From assembly GCF_963678635.1 (NCBI RefSeq), contig NC_087067.1, positions 33,824,401 to 33,888,400 of the forward strand: a stretch of DNA of 64,000 bases. The letters run 5' to 3'. Positions 48,294 to 60,970 of this stretch are shown piece by piece (positions within the stretch are counted from its first letter, which is position 1; each line of letters begins with the position of its first letter). The notes below the pieces were generated by a model. It searched no databases. It saw nothing but the letters and a program-made list of their open reading frames with translations, and was not told where the DNA came from. The translations under genes were made by a program, and so were the position numbers. Origin of the DNA: Symsagittifera roscoffensis (lineage: Eukaryota; Xenacoelomorpha; Acoela; Convolutidae).

Positions 48294-48410
48294 CTTGCAT
48301 TTTTCAAGAGAATTGGGCTGCCCTCCGCTGTCGCAGAGTGCATTCAAAGAAAACTTATCAAATAGATTTGAATACTTACCTATTTAATAAGTTTATCATA
48401 ACAATTAGGC
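48294..48410 (-). ncRNA. Candidate SL RNA, unit 41
   Basis: One exon change (GTTATGAT for GTTGTGAT); donor and stem intact; 11-bp upstream deletion. Confidence 0.69.
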
Positions 48411-48735
48411 TAAAAGCAACTGGCTGGTATTCAATCATATGCCACTTACAGTGGATGTGCGGCTATCATGCCATAGATGGTCATTCAAGGCACCTTGTAC
48501 ACGCTCCATAGGTTTTGACCAGCTGATTTGGCCATAAAACACATTGGGCCAAAAAAATTCTAAACAATGTCAATTTTCAGTATTTTGTTTGAAATGCATA
48601 AATTAAACGTGAGCGTGCAAAATTTTACATGGTATAAGAGCATATTTTTACTCTCGCGCGAGGGCGAGTGTTTTAAAAGTAATGTACATAGACATAAGCT
48701 AGTAATGATATAAATGAAAGCGGAGTAACTCAAAT

Positions 48736-48854
48736 GCCTACGACCATACCATGTTGAATGCACCGGTTCTCGTCCGATCACCGAAGTTAAGCAACATTGG
48801 GCCTGGTTAGTACTTGGATGGGAGACCGCCTGGGAACACCAGGTGTTGTAGGCT
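48736..48854 (+). rRNA. 5S ribosomal RNA, unit 42
   Basis: Consensus gene. Next 5S 1,280 bp on. Confidence 0.98.
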
Positions 48855-49562
48855 TTTATTTAAAGCAAAAGTAATTCTTTTACTTTTATGCGCTAAGAGT
48901 TATTGCTGTTTAAAGTTCGGTGATGTCAAAAAGTTAAGCCTAATCGAGCGTGGTGCAAAAATTTTCAATGGGTCAAATTTTGGCCAAAACAAAAGAAAAC
49001 CGAAAAATTTCTTTTGCAGTATCAATTTTGTGTACAATCAGCTGCTGATAGGTCAAAAATAATGGAGATAACTTTTGGGGTCTTTGAGTTATAGCCTTTT
49101 GAATTTCGGTGATGTCAAAAAAATAAGCCCAATCGAGCCTGGTGAACTGCGCGAACGGCCATAACTTGCCCAAAAATTTTAAAATTTCCAAATTTTATTA
49201 TTTGGATCACAAGATCATAGTCAAATCTTGGGGGACTGAGAAAATGAACATATTTCGTCGGTCCAACACAAAGTTATAAGCTTTTGAAATCTCGGTGATA
49301 CCAAAAAGTTAAGCCTAATCGAGCGTGGTGCAAAAAATGAAATTTTCAAAATTTTTGTTTTTTTTTTTTCGTTCAAAGTTCATTTTTTCATCTTGTTTCA
49401 TAAATTTGAGCTCAGGACAATTCCAACGAGCCCAAAACGACGTTTGTAGCTCAAGTGTACCAGGAGTAATCATCAGTTGAAACTTTGGGGGGACCCGAAT
49501 TTCGGCCATTTTGGACGAAAATCGGCCTAAAAGCTAACTTTTACGTTAGTGCAATTTTTTTT

Positions 49563-49679
49563 CTTGCATTTTTCAAGAGAATTGGGCTGCCCTCCGCTGT
49601 CGCAGAGAGCATTCAAAGAAAACTTATCAAATAGATTTGAATACTTACCTATTTATTAAGTTTATCACAACAATTAGGC
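49563..49679 (-). ncRNA. Candidate SL RNA, unit 42
   Basis: Exon variant TTAATAAATAG (stem mismatch); one base between stem I and hairpin 2 changed. Confidence 0.68.
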
Positions 49680-50015
49680 TAAAAGCAACTGACAGTATCC
49701 TGGCTGGTATTCAATCATATGCCACTTACAGTGGTTGTGCGGCTATCATGCCATAGATGGTCATTCAAGGCACCTTGTACACGCTCCATAGATTTTGACC
49801 AGCTGATTTGGCCATAAAACACATTGGGCCAAAAAAATTCCAAACAATGTCAATTTTCAGTATTTTGTTTGAAATGCATAAATTAAACGTGAGCGTGCAA
49901 AATTTTACATGGTATAAGAGCATATTTTTACTCTCGCGCGAGGGCGAGTGTTTTAAAAGTAATGTACATAGACATAAGCTAGTAAGGATATAAATGAAAG
50001 CGGAGTAACTCAAAT

Positions 50016-50134
50016 GCCTACGACCATACCATGTTGAATGCAACGGTTCTCGTCCGATCACCGAGATTAAGCAACATTGGGCCTGGTTAGTACTTGGATG
50101 GGAGACCGCCTGGGAACACCAGGTGTTGTAGGCT
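50016..50134 (+). rRNA. 5S ribosomal RNA, unit 43
   Basis: C28A, A50G and G51A. Next 5S 1,278 bp on. Confidence 0.95.
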
Positions 50135-50839
50135 TTTATTTAAAGCAAAAGTAATACTTTTACTTTTATGCGCTAAGAGTTATTGCTGTTTAAAGTTCGG
50201 TGATGTCAAAAAGTTAAGCCTAATCGAGCGTGGTGCAAAAAATTTCAATGGGTCAAATTTTGGCCAAAACAAAAGAAAACCGAAAAATTTCTTTTGCAGT
50301 ATCAATTTTGTGTACAATCAGCTGCTGATAGGTCAAAAATAATGGAGATAACTTTTGGGGTCTTTGAGTTATAGCCTTTTGAATTTCGGTGATGTCAAAA
50401 AAATAAGCCCAATCGAGCCTGGTGAATTGCGCGAACGGCCATAACTTGCCCAAAAATTTTAAAATTTCCAAATTTTATTATTTGGATCACAAGATCGTAG
50501 TCAAATCTTGGGGGACTGAGAAAATGAACATATTTCGTCGGTCCAACACAAAGTTATAAGCTTTTGAAATCTCGGTGATACCAAAAAGTTAAGCCTAATC
50601 GAGCGTGGTGCAAAAAATGAAATTTTCAAAATTTTTGTTTTTTTTTCGTTCAAAGTTCATTTTTTCATCTTGTTTCATAAATTTGAGCTCAGGAAAATTC
50701 CAACGAGCCCAAAACGACGTTTGTAGCTCAAGTGTACGTGGAGTAATCATCAGTTGAAAATTTGGGGGGACCCGAATTTCGGCCATTTTGGACGAAAATC
50801 GGCCTAAAAGCTAACTTTTACGTTAATGCAATTTTTTTT

Positions 50840-50956
50840 CTTGCATTTTTCAAGAGAATTGGGCTGCCCTCCGCTGTCGCAGAGTGCATTCAAAGAAAAC
50901 TTATCAAATAGATTTGAATACTTACCTATTTATTAAGTTTATCACAACAATTAGGC
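50840..50956 (-). ncRNA. Candidate SL RNA, unit 43
   Basis: Exon variant TTAATAAATAG; remainder consensus. Confidence 0.69.
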
Positions 50957-51293
50957 TAAAAGCAACTGACAGTATCCTGGCTGGTATTCAATCATATGCC
51001 ACTTACAGTGGTTGTGCGGCTATCATGCCATAGATGGTCATTCAAGGCACCTTGTACACGCTCCATAGATTTTGACCAGCTGATTTGGCCATAAAACACA
51101 TTGGGCCAAAAAAATTCCAAACAATGTCAATTTTCAGTATTTTGTTTGAATTGCATAAATTATAACGTGAGCGTGCAAAATTTTACATGGTATAAGAGCA
51201 TATTTTTACTCTCGCGCGAGGGCGAGTGTTTTAAAAGTAATGTACATAGACATAAGCTAGTAAGGATATAAATGAAAGCGGAGTAACTCAAAT

Positions 51294-51412
51294 GCCTACG
51301 ACCATACCATGTTGAATGCACCGGTTCTCGTCCGATCACCGAAGTTAAGCAACATTGGGCCTGGTTAGTACTTGGATGGGAGACCGCCTGGGAACACCAG
51401 GTGTTGTAGGCT
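51294..51412 (+). rRNA. 5S ribosomal RNA, unit 44
   Basis: Consensus gene. Next 5S 1,281 bp on. Confidence 0.98.
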
Positions 51413-52120
51413 TTTATTTAAAGCAAAAGTAATTTTTTTACTTTTATGCGCTAAGAGTTATTGCTGTTTAAAGTTCGGTGATGTCAAAAAGTTAAGCCTA
51501 ATCGAGCGTGGTGCAAAAATTTTCAATGGGTCAAATTTTGGCCAAAACAAAGGAAAACCGAAAAATTTCCTTTGCAGTATCAATTTTGTGTACAATCAGC
51601 TGCTGATAGGTCAAAAATAATGGAGATAACTTTTGGGGTCTTTGAGTTATAGCCTTTTGAATTTCGGTGATGTCAAAAAAATAAGCCCAATCGAGCCTGG
51701 TGAATTGCGCGAACGGCCATAACTTGCCCAAAAATTTTAAAATTTCCAAATTTTATTATTTGGATCACAAGATCATAGTCAAATCTTGGGGGACTGAGAA
51801 AATGAACCAATTTCGTCGGTCCAACACAAAGTTATAAGCTTTTGAAATCTCGGTGATACCAAAAAGTTAAGCCTAATCGAGCGTGGTGCAAAAAATGAAA
51901 TTTTCAAAAATTTTGTTTTTTTTTTTCGTTCAAAGTTCATTTTTTTCATCTTGTTTCATAAATTTGAGCTCAGGACAATTCCAACGAACCCAAAACGACG
52001 TTTGTAGCTCAAGTGTACGTGGAGTAATCATCAGTTGAAAATTTGGGGGGACCCGAATTTCGGCCATTTTGGACGAAAATCGGCCTAAAAGCTAACTTTT
52101 AAGTTAGTGCAATTTTTTTT

Positions 52121-52237
52121 CTTGCATTTTTCAAGAGAATTGGGCTGCCCTCCGCTGTCGCAGAGTGCATTCAAAGAAAACTTATCAAATTTATTTGAAT
52201 ACTTACCTATTGAATAAGTTTATCACAACAATTAGGC
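52121..52237 (-). ncRNA. Candidate SL RNA, unit 44
   Basis: Exon variant TTATTCAATAG and a changed opposite arm (AAATTTATTTG, + strand). The upper stem is weakened; the donor is intact. Confidence 0.62.
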
Positions 52238-52574
52238 TAAAAGCAACTGACAGTATCCTGGCTGGTATTCAATCATATGCCACTTACAGTGGATGTGCGG
52301 CTATCATGCCATAGATGGTCATTCAAGGCACCTTGTACACGCTCCATAGGTTTTGAACAGCTGATTTGGCCATAAAACACATTGGGCCAAAAAAATTCCA
52401 AACAATGTCAATTTTCAGTATAATGTTTGAAATGCATAAATTATAACGTGAGCGTGCAAAATTTTACATGGTATAAGAGCATATTTTTACTCTCGCGCGA
52501 GGGCGAGTGTTTTAAAAGTATTGTACATAGACATATGCTAGTAAGGATATAAATGAAAGCGGAGTAACTCAAAT

Positions 52575-52693
52575 ACCTACGACCATACCATGTTGAATGC
52601 ACCGGTTCTCGTCCGATCACCGAAGTTAAGCAACATTGGGCCTGGTTAGTACTTGGATGGGAGACCGCCTGGGAACACCAGGTGTTGTAGGCT
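52575..52693 (+). rRNA. 5S ribosomal RNA, unit 45
   Basis: First base G1A (also in units 48 and 50). Next 5S 1,278 bp on. Confidence 0.96.
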
Positions 52694-53398
52694 TTTATTT
52701 AAAGCAAAAGTAATTCTTTTACTTTTATGCGCTAAGAGTTATTGCTGTTTAAAGTTCGGTGATGTCAAAAAGTTAAGCCTAATCGAGCGTGGTGCAAAAA
52801 TTTTCAATGGGTCAAATTTTGGCCAAAACAAAGGAAAACCGAAAAATTTCTTTTGCAGTATCAATTTTGTGTACAATCAGCTGCTGATAGGTCAAAAATA
52901 ATGGAGATAACTTTTGGGGTCTTTGAGTTATAGTCTTTTGAAGTTCGGTGATGTCAAAAAAATAAGCCCAATCGAGCCTGGTGAACTGCGCGAACGGCCA
53001 TAACTTGCCCAAAAATTTTAAAATATCCAATTTTTATTATTTGGATCACAAGATCATAATGAAATCTTGGGGGACTGAGAAAATGAACCAATTTCGTCGG
53101 TCCAACACAAAGTTATAAGCTTTTGAAATCTCGGTGATACCAAAAAGTTAAGCCTAATCGAGCGTGGTGCAAAAAATGAAATTTTCAAAAATTTTGTTTT
53201 TTTTTCGTTCAAAGTTCATTTTTTTCATCTTGTTTCATAAATTTGAGCTCAGGACAATTCCAACGAACCCAAAACGACGTTTGTAGCTCAAGTGTACGTG
53301 GAGTAATCATCAGTTGAAAATTTGGGGGGACCCGAATTTCGGCCATTTTGGACGAAAATCGGCCTAAAAGCTAACTTTTAAGTTAGTGCAATTTTTTT

Positions 53399-53515
53399 CT
53401 TGCATTTTTCAAGAAAATTGGGCTGCCCTCCGCTGTCGCAGAGTGCATTCAAAGAAAACTTATCAAATAGATTTGAATACTTACCTATTTATTAAGTTTA
53501 TCACAACAATTAGGC
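53399..53515 (-). ncRNA. Candidate SL RNA, unit 45
   Basis: Exon variant TTAATAAATAG; Sm-like site AATTTTCTTG. Confidence 0.69.
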
Positions 53516-53852
53516 TAAAAGCAACTGACAGTATCCTGGCTGGTATTCAATCATATGCCACTTACAGTGGTTGTGCGGCTATCATGCCATAGATGGTCAT
53601 TCAAGGCACCTTGTACACGCTCCATAGATTTTGACCAGCTGATTTGGCCATAAAACACATTGGGCCAAAAAAATTCCAAACAATGTCAATTTTCAGTATT
53701 TTGTTTGAAATGCATAAATTATAACGTGAGCGTGCAAAAATTTACATGGTATAAGAGCATATTTTTACTCTCGCGCGAGGGCGAGTGTTTTAAAAGTAAT
53801 GTACATAGACATAAGCTAGTAAGGCTATAAATGAAAGCGGAGTAACTCAAAT

Positions 53853-53971
53853 GCCTACGACCATACCATGTTGAATGCACCGGTTCTCGTCCGATCACCG
53901 AAGTTAAGCAACATTGGGCCTGGTTAGTACTTGGATGGGAGACCGCCTGGGAACACCAGGTGTTGTAGGCT
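53853..53971 (+). rRNA. 5S ribosomal RNA, unit 46
   Basis: Consensus gene; upstream element CTATAAA. Next 5S 1,279 bp on. Confidence 0.98.
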
Positions 53972-54677
53972 TTTATTTAAAGCAAAAATAATTTTTTTAC
54001 TTTTATGCGCTAAGAGTTATTGCTGTTTAAAGTTCGGTGATGTCAAAAAGTTAAGCCTAATCGAGCGTGGTGCAAAAATTTTCAATGGGTCAAATTTTGG
54101 CCAAAACAAAGGAAAACCGAAAAATTTCTTTTGCAGTATCAATTTTGTGTACAATCAGCTGCTGATAGGTCAAAAATAATGGAGATAACTTTTGGGGTCT
54201 TTGAGTTATAGCCTTTTGAATTTCGGTGATGTCAAAAAAATAAGCCCAATCGAGCCTGGTGAATTGCGCGAACGGCCATAACTTGCCCAAAAATTTTAAA
54301 ATTTCCAAATTTTATTATTTGGATCACAAGATCATAGTCAAATCTTGGGGGACTGAGAAAATGAACCAATTTCGTCGGTCCAACACAAAGTTATAAGCTT
54401 TTGAAATCTCGGTGATACCAAAAAGTTAAGCCTAATCGAGCGTGGTGCAAAAAATGAAATTTTCAAAAATTTTGTTTTTTTTTTCGTTCAAAGTTCATTT
54501 TTTTCATCTTGTTTCATAAATTTGAGCTCAGGACAATTCCAACGAACCCAAAACGACGTTTGTAGCTCAAGTGTACGTGGAGTAATCATCAGTTGAAAAT
54601 TTGGGGGGACCCGAATTTCGGCCATTTTGGACGAAAATCGGCCTAAAAGCTAACTTTTAAGTTAGTGCAATTTTTTT

Positions 54678-54794
54678 CTTGCATTTTTCAAGAAAATTGG
54701 GCTGCCCTCCGCTGTCGCAGAGTGCATTCAAAGAAAACTTATCAAATAGATTTGAATACTTACCTATTTATTAAGTTTATCACAACAATTAGGC
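54678..54794 (-). ncRNA. Candidate SL RNA, unit 46
   Basis: As in unit 45. Confidence 0.69.
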
Positions 54795-55131
54795 TAAAAG
54801 CAACTGACAGTATCCTGGCTGGTATTCAATCATATGCCACTTACAGTGGTTGTGCGGCTATCATGCCATAGATGGTCATTCAAGGCACCTTGTACACGCT
54901 CCATAGATTTTGACCAGCTGATTTGGCCATAAAACACATTGGGCCAAAAAAATTCCAAACAATGTCAATTTTCAGTATTTTGTTTGAAATGCATAAATTA
55001 TAACGTGAGCGTGCAAAAATTTACATGGTATAAGAGCATATTTTTACTCTCGCGCGAGGGCGAGTGTTTTAAAAGTAATGTACATAGACATAAGCTAGTA
55101 AGGCTATAAATGAAAGCGGAGTAACTCAAAT

Positions 55132-55250
55132 GCCTACGACCATACCATGTTGAATGCACCGGTTCTCGTCCGATCACCGAAGTTAAGCAACATTGGGCCT
55201 GGTTAGTACTTGGATGGGAGACCGCCTGGGAACACCAGGTGTTGTAGGCT
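55132..55250 (+). rRNA. 5S ribosomal RNA, unit 47
   Basis: Consensus gene; upstream element CTATAAA; 905-bp short unit. Confidence 0.98.
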
Positions 55251-55582
55251 TTTATTTAAAGCAAAAGTAATTCTTTTACTTTTATGCGCTAAGAGTTATT
55301 GCTGTTTAAAGTTCGGTGATGTCAAAAAGTTAAGCCTAATCGAGCGTGGTGCAAAAAATGAAATTTTCAAAAATTTTGTTTTTTTTTTCGTTCAAAGTTC
55401 ATTTTTTTCATCTTGTTTCATAAATTTGAGCTCAGGACAATTCCAACGAACCCAAAACGACGTTTGTAGCTCAAGTGTACGTGGAGTAATCATCAGTTGA
55501 AAATTTGGGGGGACCCGAATTTCGGCCATTTTGGACGAAAATCGGCCTAAAAGCTAACTTTTAAGTTAGTGCAATTTTTTTT

Positions 55583-55699
55583 CTTACATTTTTCAAGAGA
55601 ATTGGGCTGCCCTCCGCTGTCGCAGAGTGCATTCAAAGAAAACTTATCAAATAGATTTGAATACTTACCTATTGAATAAGTTTATCACAACAATTAGGC
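55583..55699 (-). ncRNA. Candidate SL RNA, unit 47
   Basis: Exon variant TTATTCAATAG (C-U mismatch in stem); 3' terminal stem base changed. Confidence 0.66.
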
Positions 55700-56036
55700 T
55701 AAAAGCAACTGACAGTATCCTGGCTGGTATTCAATCATATGCCACTTACAGTGGATGTGCGGCTATCATGCCATAGATGGTCATTCAAGGCACCTTGTAC
55801 ACGCTGTATAGGTTTTGACCAGCTGATTTGGCCATAAAACACATTGGGCCAAAAAAATTCCAAACAATGTCAATTTTCAGTATAATGTTTGAAATGCATA
55901 AATTATAACGTGAGCGTGCAAAATTTTACATGGTATAAGAGCATATTTTTACTCTCGCGCGAGGGCGAGTGTTTTAAAAGTAATGTACATAGACATAAGC
56001 TAGTAAGGATATAAATGAAAGCGGAGTAACTCAAAT

Positions 56037-56155
56037 ACCTACGACCATACCATGTTGAATGCACCGGTTCTCGTCCGATCACCGAAGTTAAGCAACATTG
56101 GGCCTGGTTAGTACTTGGATGGGAGACCGCCTGGGAACACCAGGTGTTGTAGGCT
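56037..56155 (+). rRNA. 5S ribosomal RNA, unit 48
   Basis: G1A. Next 5S 1,284 bp on, the longest unit. Confidence 0.96.
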
Positions 56156-56866
56156 TTTATTTAAAGCAAAAGTAATTCTTTTACTTTTATGCGCTAAGAG
56201 TTATTGGTGTTTAAAGTTCGGTGATGTCAAAAAGTTAAGCCTAATCGAGCGTGGTGCAAAAATTTTCAATGGGTCAAATTTTGGCCAAAACAAAAGAAAA
56301 CCGAAAAATTTCTTTTGCAGTATCAATTTTGTGTACAATCAGCTGCTGATAGGTCAAAAATAATGGAGATAACTTTTGGGGTCTTTGAGTTATAGCCTTT
56401 TGAATTTCGGTGATGTCAAAAAAATAAGCCCAATCGAGCCTGGTGAACTGCGCGAACGGCCATAACTTGCCCAAAAATTTTAAAATATCCAATTTTTATT
56501 ATTTGGATCACAAGATCATAGTGAAATCTTGGGGGACTGAAAAAATGAACCAATTTCGTCGGTCCAACACAAAGTTATAAGCTTTTCAAATCTCGGTGAT
56601 ACCAAAAAGTTAAGCCTAATCGAGCGTGGTGCAAAAAATGAAATTTTCAAAATTTTTGTTTTTTTTTTTTCGTTCAAAGTTCAATTTTTTCATCTTGTTT
56701 AATAAATTTGAGCTCAGGACAATTCCAAGGACCCCAAAACGACGTTTGTAGCTCAAGTGTACGTGGAGTAATCATCAGTTGAAAATTTGGGGGTGACCCC
56801 AAATTTCGGCCATTTTGGACGAAAATCGGCCTAAAAGCTACTTTTTAAGTTAGTGCAATTTCTTTT

Positions 56867-56983
56867 CTTGCATTTTTCAAGAGAATTGGGCTGCCCTCCG
56901 CTGTCGCAGAGTGCATTCAAAGAAAACTTATCAAATATATTTGAATACTTACCTATTGAATAAGATTATCACAACAATTAGGC
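56867..56983 (-). ncRNA. Candidate SL RNA, unit 48
   Basis: Exon variant TTATTCAATAG, with a further exon change and a changed opposite arm; stem weakened. Confidence 0.62.
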
Positions 56984-57320
56984 TAAAAGCAAATGACAGT
57001 ATCCTGGCTGGTATTCAATCATATGCCACTTACAGTGGATGTGCGGCTATCATGCCATAGATGGTCATTCAAGCCACCTTGTACACGCTCCATAGGTTTT
57101 GACCAGCTGATTTGGCCATAAAACACATTGGGCCAAAAAAATTCCAAACAAGGTCAATTTTCAGTATTTTGTTTGAAATGCATAAATTATAACGTGAGCG
57201 TGCAAAATTTTACATGGTATAAGAGCATATTTTTACTCTCGCGCGAGGGCGAGTGTTTTAAAAGTAATGTACATAGACATAAGCTAGTAAGGATATAAAT
57301 GAAAGCGGAGTAACTCAAAT

Positions 57321-57439
57321 GCCTACGATCATACAATGTTGAATGCACCGGTTCTCGTCCGATCACCGAAGTTAAGCAACATTGGGCCTGGTTACTACTT
57401 GGATGGGAGACCGCCTGGGAACACCAGGTGTTGTAGGCT
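57321..57439 (+). rRNA. 5S ribosomal RNA, unit 49
   Basis: C9T, C15A and G75C. Next 5S 1,279 bp on. Confidence 0.95.
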
Positions 57440-58145
57440 TTTATTTAAAGCAAAAGTAATTCTTTTACTTTTATGCGCTAAGAGTTATTGCTGTTTAAAG
57501 TTCGGTGATGTCAAAAAGTTAAGCCTAATCGAGCGTGGTGCAAAAATTTTCAATGGGTCAAATTTTGGCCAAAACAAAAGAAAACTGAAAAACTGCTTTT
57601 GCAGTATCAATTTTGTGTACAATCAGCTGCTGATAGGTCAAAAATAATGGAGATAACTTTTGGGGTCTTTGAGTTATAGCCTTTTGAATTTCGGTGATGT
57701 CAAAAAAATAAGCCCAATCGAGCCTGGTGAATTGCGCGAACGGCAATAACTTGCCCAAAAATTTTAAAATTTCCAAATTTTTTTATTTGGATCACAAGAT
57801 CATAGTGAAATCTTGGGGGACTGAGAAAATGAACCAGTTTCGTCGGTCCAACACAAAGTTATAAGCTTTTGAAATCTCGGTGATACCAAAAAGTTAAGCC
57901 TAATCGAGCGTGGTGCAAAAAATGAAATTTTCAAAATTTTTGTTTTTTTTTCAATCAAAGTTCATTTTTTTCATCTCGTTTCATAAATTTGAGCTCAGGA
58001 CTATTCCAACGAGCCCAAAAAGACGTCTGTAGCTCAAGTGTACGTGGAGTAATCATCAGTTGAAAATTTGGGGGGGCCCGAATTTCGGCCATTTTGGACG
58101 AAAATCGGCCTAAAAGCTAACTTTTAAGTTAGTGCAATTTCTTTT

Positions 58146-58262
58146 CTTGCATTTTTCAAGAGAATTGGGCTGCCCTCCGCTGTCGCAGAGTGCATTCAAA
58201 GAAAACTTATTAAATAGATTTGAATACTTACCTATTGAATAAGTTTATCACAACAATTAGGC
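58146..58262 (-). ncRNA. Candidate SL RNA, unit 49
   Basis: Exon variant TTATTCAATAG; the opposite arm has G-to-A (RNA strand), turning the G-U pair into A-U. Confidence 0.67.
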
Positions 58263-58599
58263 TAAAAGCAACTGACAGTATCCTGGCTGGTATTCAATCA
58301 TATGCCACTTACAGTGGATGTGCGGCTATCATGCCATAGATGGTCATTCAAGGCACCTTGTACACGCTCCATAGGTTTTGACCAGCTGATTTGGCCATAA
58401 AACACATTGGGCCAAAAAAATTCCAAACAATGTCAATTTTCAGTATTTTGTTTGAAATGCATAAATTATAACGTAAGCGTGCAAAATTTTACATGGTATA
58501 AGAGCATATTTTTACTCTCGCGCGAGGGCGAGTGTTTTAAAAGTAATGTACATAGACATAAGCTAGTAAGGATATAAATGAAAGCGGAGTAACTCAAAT

Positions 58600-58718
58600 A
58601 CCTACGACCATACCATGTTGAATGCACCGGTTCTCGTCCGATCACCGAAGTTAAGCAACATTGGGCCTGGTTAGTACTTGGATGGGAGACCGCCTGGGAA
58701 CACCAGGTGTTGTAGGCT
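58600..58718 (+). rRNA. 5S ribosomal RNA, unit 50
   Basis: G1A. Next 5S 1,280 bp on. Confidence 0.96.
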
Positions 58719-59425
58719 TTTATTTAAAGCAAAAGTATTTCTTTTACTTTTATGCGCTAAGAGTTATTGCTGTTTAAATTTCGGTGATGTCAAAAAGTTA
58801 AGCCTAATCGAGCGTGGTGCAAAAATTTTCAATGGGTCAAATTTTGGCCAAAACAAAAGAAAACCGAAAAATTTCTTTTGCAGTATCAATTTTGTGTACA
58901 ATCAGCTGCTGATAGGTCGAAAATAATGGAGATAACTTTTGGGGTCTTTGAGTTATAGCCTTTTGAATTTCGGTGATGTCAAAAAAATAAGCCCAATCGA
59001 GCCTGGTGAATTGCGCGAACGGCCATAACTTGCCCAAAAATTTTAAAATTTCCAATTTTTATTAATTGGATCACAAGATCATAGTGCAATCTTGGGGGAC
59101 TGAGAAAATGAACCAATTTCGTCGGTCCAACACAAAGTTATAAGCTTTTGAAAAATCATGGATACCAAAAAGTTAAGCCTAATCGAGCGTGGTGCAAAAA
59201 ATGAAGTTTTCAAAATTTTTGTTTTTTTTTTCGCTCAAAGTTCATTTTTTTCATCTTGTTTCATAAATTTGAGCTCAGGAAAATTCCAACGAGCCCAAAA
59301 CGACGTTTGTAGCTCAAGTCTACGTGGAGTAATCATCAGTTGAAAATTTGGGGGGACCCGAATTTCGGCCATTTTGGACGAAAATCGGCCTAAAAGCTAA
59401 CTTTTAAATTAGTGCAATTTTTTTT

Positions 59426-59542
59426 CTTGCATTTTTCAAGAGAATTGGGCTGCCCTCCGCTGTCGCAGAGTGCATTCAAAGAAAACTTATCAAATAGATT
59501 TGAATACTTACCTATTGAATAAGTTTATCACAACAGTTAGGC
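59426..59542 (-). ncRNA. Candidate SL RNA, unit 50
   Basis: Exon variant TTATTCAATAG, plus CTAACTG for CTAATTG near the exon 5' end. Confidence 0.66.
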
Positions 59543-59879
59543 TAAAAGCAACTGACAGTATCCTGGCTGGTATTCAATCATATGCCACTTACAGTGGATG
59601 TGCGGCTATCATGCCATAGATGGTCATTCAAGGCACCTTGTACACGCTCCATAGGTTTTGACCAGCTGATTTGGCCATAAAACACATTGGGCCAAAAAAA
59701 ATCCAAACAATGTCAATTTTCAGTATTTTGTTTGAAATGCATAAATTATAACGTGAGCGTGCAAAATTTTACATGGTATAAGAGCATATTTTTACTCTCG
59801 CGCGAGGGCGAGTGTTTTAAAAGTAATGTACATAGACATAAGCTAGTAAGGATATAAATGAAAGCGGAGTAACTCAAAT

Positions 59880-59998
59880 GCCTACGACCATACCATGTTG
59901 AATGCACCGGTTCTCGTCCGATCACCGAAGTTAAGCAACATTGGGCCTGGTTAGTACTTGGATGGGAGACCGCCTGGGAACACCAGGTGTTGTAGGCT
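59880..59998 (+). rRNA. 5S ribosomal RNA, unit 51
   Basis: Consensus gene; spacer shortened by one subrepeat interval (SR1 fused to SR2), so the next 5S is 1,091 bp on. Confidence 0.98.
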
Positions 59999-60516
59999 TT
60001 TATTTAAAGCAAAAGTAATTATTTTACTTTTATGCGCTAAGAGTTATTGCTGTTTAAATTTCGGTGATGTCAAAAAAATAAGCCCAATCGAGCCTGGTGA
60101 ATTGCGCGAACGGCCATAACTTGCCCAAAAATTTTAAAATTTCCAAATTTTATTATTTGGATCACAAGATCATAGTCAAATCTTGGAGGAGTGAGAAAAT
60201 GAACCAATTTCGTCGGTCCAACACAAAGTTATAAGCTTTTGAAATCTCGGTGATACCAAAAAGTTAAGCCTAATCGAGCGTGGTGCAAAAAATGAAATTT
60301 TCAAAATTTTTGTTTTTTTTTCGTTCAAAGTTCATTTTTTTCATCTTGTTTCATAAATTTGAGCTCAGGAAAATTCCAACGAGCACAAAACGACGTTTGT
60401 AGCTCAAATGTACGTGGAGTAATCATCAGTTGAAAATTTTGGGGGGAACCGAATTTCGGCCATTTTGGACGAAAACCGGCCTAAAAGCTAACTTTTCAGT
60501 TAGTGCAATTTTTTTT

Positions 60517-60633
60517 CTTGCATTTTTCAAGAGAATTGGGCTGCCTTCCGCTGTCGCAGAGTGCATTCAAAGAAAACTTATCAAATAGATTTGAATACTT
60601 ACCTATTTAATAAGTTTATCACAACAATTAGGC
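60517..60633 (-). ncRNA. Candidate SL RNA, unit 51
   Basis: Exon, donor and stem consensus; one change between hairpins. Confidence 0.71.
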
Positions 60634-60970
60634 TAAAAGCAACTGACAGTATCCTGGCTGGTATTCAATCATATGCCACTTACAGTGGATGTGCGGCTAT
60701 CATGCCATAGATGGTCATTCAAGACACCTTGTACACGCTCCATAGGTTTTGACCAGCTGATTTGGCCATAAAACACATTGGGCCAAAAAAATTCCAAACA
60801 ATGTCAATTTTCAGTATTTTGTTTGAAATGCATAAATTATAACGCGAGCGTGCAAAATTTTACATGGTATAAGAGCATATTTTTACTCTCGCGCGAGGGC
60901 GATTTTTTTAAAAGTAATGTACATAGACATAAGCTAGTAAGGATATAAATGAAAGCGGAGTAACTCAAAT

